From positions 1 to 6,511 of the forward strand of contig DUHK01000158.1 of assembly GCA_013330915.1 (NCBI GenBank): 6,511 nt of DNA. The letters are read 5' to 3'. The notes under the pieces are model-generated. The model saw only the letters and a list, made by a program, of their open reading frames with translations. It ran no database searches and was not told where the DNA came from. Shown here one piece after another: positions 5,356 through 6,511 of the stretch. The translations under genes and the position numbers were made by a program. The DNA comes from Methanosphaera sp. (lineage in GTDB: Archaea > Methanobacteriota > Methanobacteria > Methanobacteriales > Methanobacteriaceae). How positions within the stretch are numbered: position 1 is the stretch's first letter; every line of letters begins with the position of its first letter.

Positions 5356-6498
5356 ATGAAAGAAAAAAATAAAATATTTTTCATCATTTTCCTTCTGATA
5401 TTATTGGGCGTACTCCTGTTTGCATTGGATAGTCCTTATTTGGATATAACTCGACAGGTAGTTCAAGGTGATATGGATGCTTTAACTTTAGATAATGCAT
5501 TGGATGGAAGTGCTGGAACAGAAAAAGGTAATGTGTCAATAACTGTTACAGGTGATGTAATGTTTGGACGTAAAATGCCCGGAGTTTTATCCTTGGATTC
5601 CTCACCATATCGTTTCGTAGAAAACGTTACTGGAAATACTGATATATTGTTGGTAAATACTGAAAATCCATTTACAACGAGTGGTAATGCAGTAAAACCA
5701 GATGTACCTCTTAAAGCAAGTCCTGAGTATATACCTCTGCTAAATGGTACTAGCGGAAAGGTAATTTCGGCCAATGCCAACAACCACGTATTTGATTATG
5801 GTATTGAAGGAATGGAAGATTCCATAAAAAATCTTGATTCTAATGGAATAGCTCATATAGGTGCTGGAGCAAACAAGGCCGAAGCAACAAAACCAATAAC
5901 AATAGAAAAAGACGGTCATGTCATAACAATATTCAATTACATGGACAGCGAAAACTTCCAGGAATATAGTCAGTCTGTTATGCCAATTGCTACAGATGAC
6001 AGTCCGGGATATTCCGCATGGGATGATACAGAAAGTGTTGAACAAATCAAACAGGCAAAACAAAACGGTTCTGACATAATAATAGTATATATGCATTATG
6101 GAAATGAATATTCAAGAAGTCCTAACGAAAACCAAAAGGAAATATCACATCTTGCAATAGATGCAGGTGCAACTGCTGTGGTAGGTGCTCATACACATGT
6201 AACACAGGGAATAGAAATGTACAATGGAAAACCAATATTCTACAACCTTGGAAATTTCATGTTTGATCAAAGTAATCCAAATACTCATACAGCATACTTC
6301 GTTGAATTTGAAGTGAAAAACGATAATATAACTGCAAATGTCTATCCGGTGTATATATCAGGTTATTTGCCTCAATTTATGAGTAGTTCTGATGGTGAAA
6401 GTCTCTTATCAAGTTTAACACCACAATGTGATGAAATGGAAATTACCAGTCAAGGTACCGGTAAAATTAATTTCTCAATAAAAAATACTACGGATTAA
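5356..6498 (+). CDS. CapA/PgsA-like membrane-anchored envelope protein
   Basis: This 380-residue protein belongs to the CapA (PGA_cap) family, which has a calcineurin-like metallophosphatase fold. Members help make or export poly-gamma-glutamate capsules in bacteria. MKEKNK followed by a hydrophobic helix (about 7-24) and no lipobox cysteine indicates a signal anchor with an external domain. Family motifs appear in order: TGDVMFGR (65-72), NTENP (101-105), NANNHVFDYG (140-149), HYGNEY (247-252), GAHTHVTQGIE (277-287) and YNLGNFMFD (296-304). The D, N and H residues in them are the expected metal or active-site ligands. Seven N-x-S/T sequons suggest surface glycosylation. I prefer the ATG at 5356 over the in-frame GTG at 5347, because the promoter spacing and the charged N-terminus fit it. 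No capB or capC neighbour is visible in this window, so a polyglutamate role is unproven. Work on a pseudomurein or other surface peptide is possible. Confidence 0.9.
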   Translation: MKEKNKIFFIIFLLILLGVLLFALDSPYLDITRQVVQGDMDALTLDNALDGSAGTEKGNVSITVTGDVMFGRKMPGVLSLDSSPYRFVENVTGNTDILLVNTENPFTTSGNAVKPDVPLKASPEYIPLLNGTSGKVISANANNHVFDYGIEGMEDSIKNLDSNGIAHIGAGANKAEATKPITIEKDGHVITIFNYMDSENFQEYSQSVMPIATDDSPGYSAWDDTESVEQIKQAKQNGSDIIIVYMHYGNEYSRSPNENQKEISHLAIDAGATAVVGAHTHVTQGIEMYNGKPIFYNLGNFMFDQSNPNTHTAYFVEFEVKNDNITANVYPVYISGYLPQFMSSSDGESLLSSLTPQCDEMEITSQGTGKINFSIKNTTD

Positions 6499-6511
6499 AT
6501 AAACATAATCC

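Noticed and set aside
5740..6096. 118-codon minus-strand frame inside the CapA-like gene
   Set aside because: Tyr/Cys/Phe-rich antisense product. The plus-strand frame carries all the family motifs.

Overview
The window is very AT-rich DNA from an archaeon. The evidence is a one-domain archaeal histone, an archaeal/GlnRS-like type of glutamyl-tRNA synthetase, oligo-T transcription stops, TATA-type promoter elements and Shine-Dalgarno sites matching the methanogen 16S tail. Low GC, DapL as the lysine-branch enzyme, and a CapA-like surface protein point to Methanobacteriales, most likely Methanosphaera or a close Methanobrevibacter relative. The genus is inferred from composition and memory of related genomes, not from a search.

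Layout. Bases 1-231 hold no confident gene, only a possible decayed coding fragment at the left edge and the probable stop of histone transcription. Three genes follow on the minus strand. The histone (232-441) has its own promoter and SD. dapL (591-1826) and gltX (1840-3531) form a tight two-gene operon read gltX then dapL, 13 bases apart, ending in a hairpin plus T8 before the histone promoter. A 281-base AT-rich divergent intergenic region (3532-3812) with a perfect 14-bp palindrome separates them from two plus-strand genes: a 12-helix sodium-coupled symporter of the NSS/SNF family (3813-5285), closed by a double oligo-T stop, and a membrane-anchored CapA/PgsA-type metallophosphatase-fold protein (5356-6498). 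The window ends 13 bases after that stop.

How they fit together. gltX makes Glu-tRNA, and probably Glu-tRNA(Gln) for later amidation. dapL forms LL-diaminopimelate from tetrahydrodipicolinate using glutamate, on the way to lysine. Lysine is needed for protein and, in Methanobacteriales, for pseudomurein cross-bridges. The symporter probably imports amino acids. The CapA-like protein acts outside the membrane on an envelope polymer that cannot be named from sequence. No functional link between the left (housekeeping) and right (envelope) halves is evident.

I found no convincing new system. The items most worth checking are the palindrome in the divergent promoter region, the start-site corrections for dapL and capA, the symporter's binding-site residues, the orphan capA with its many sequons, and the coding-like remnant at the left edge.
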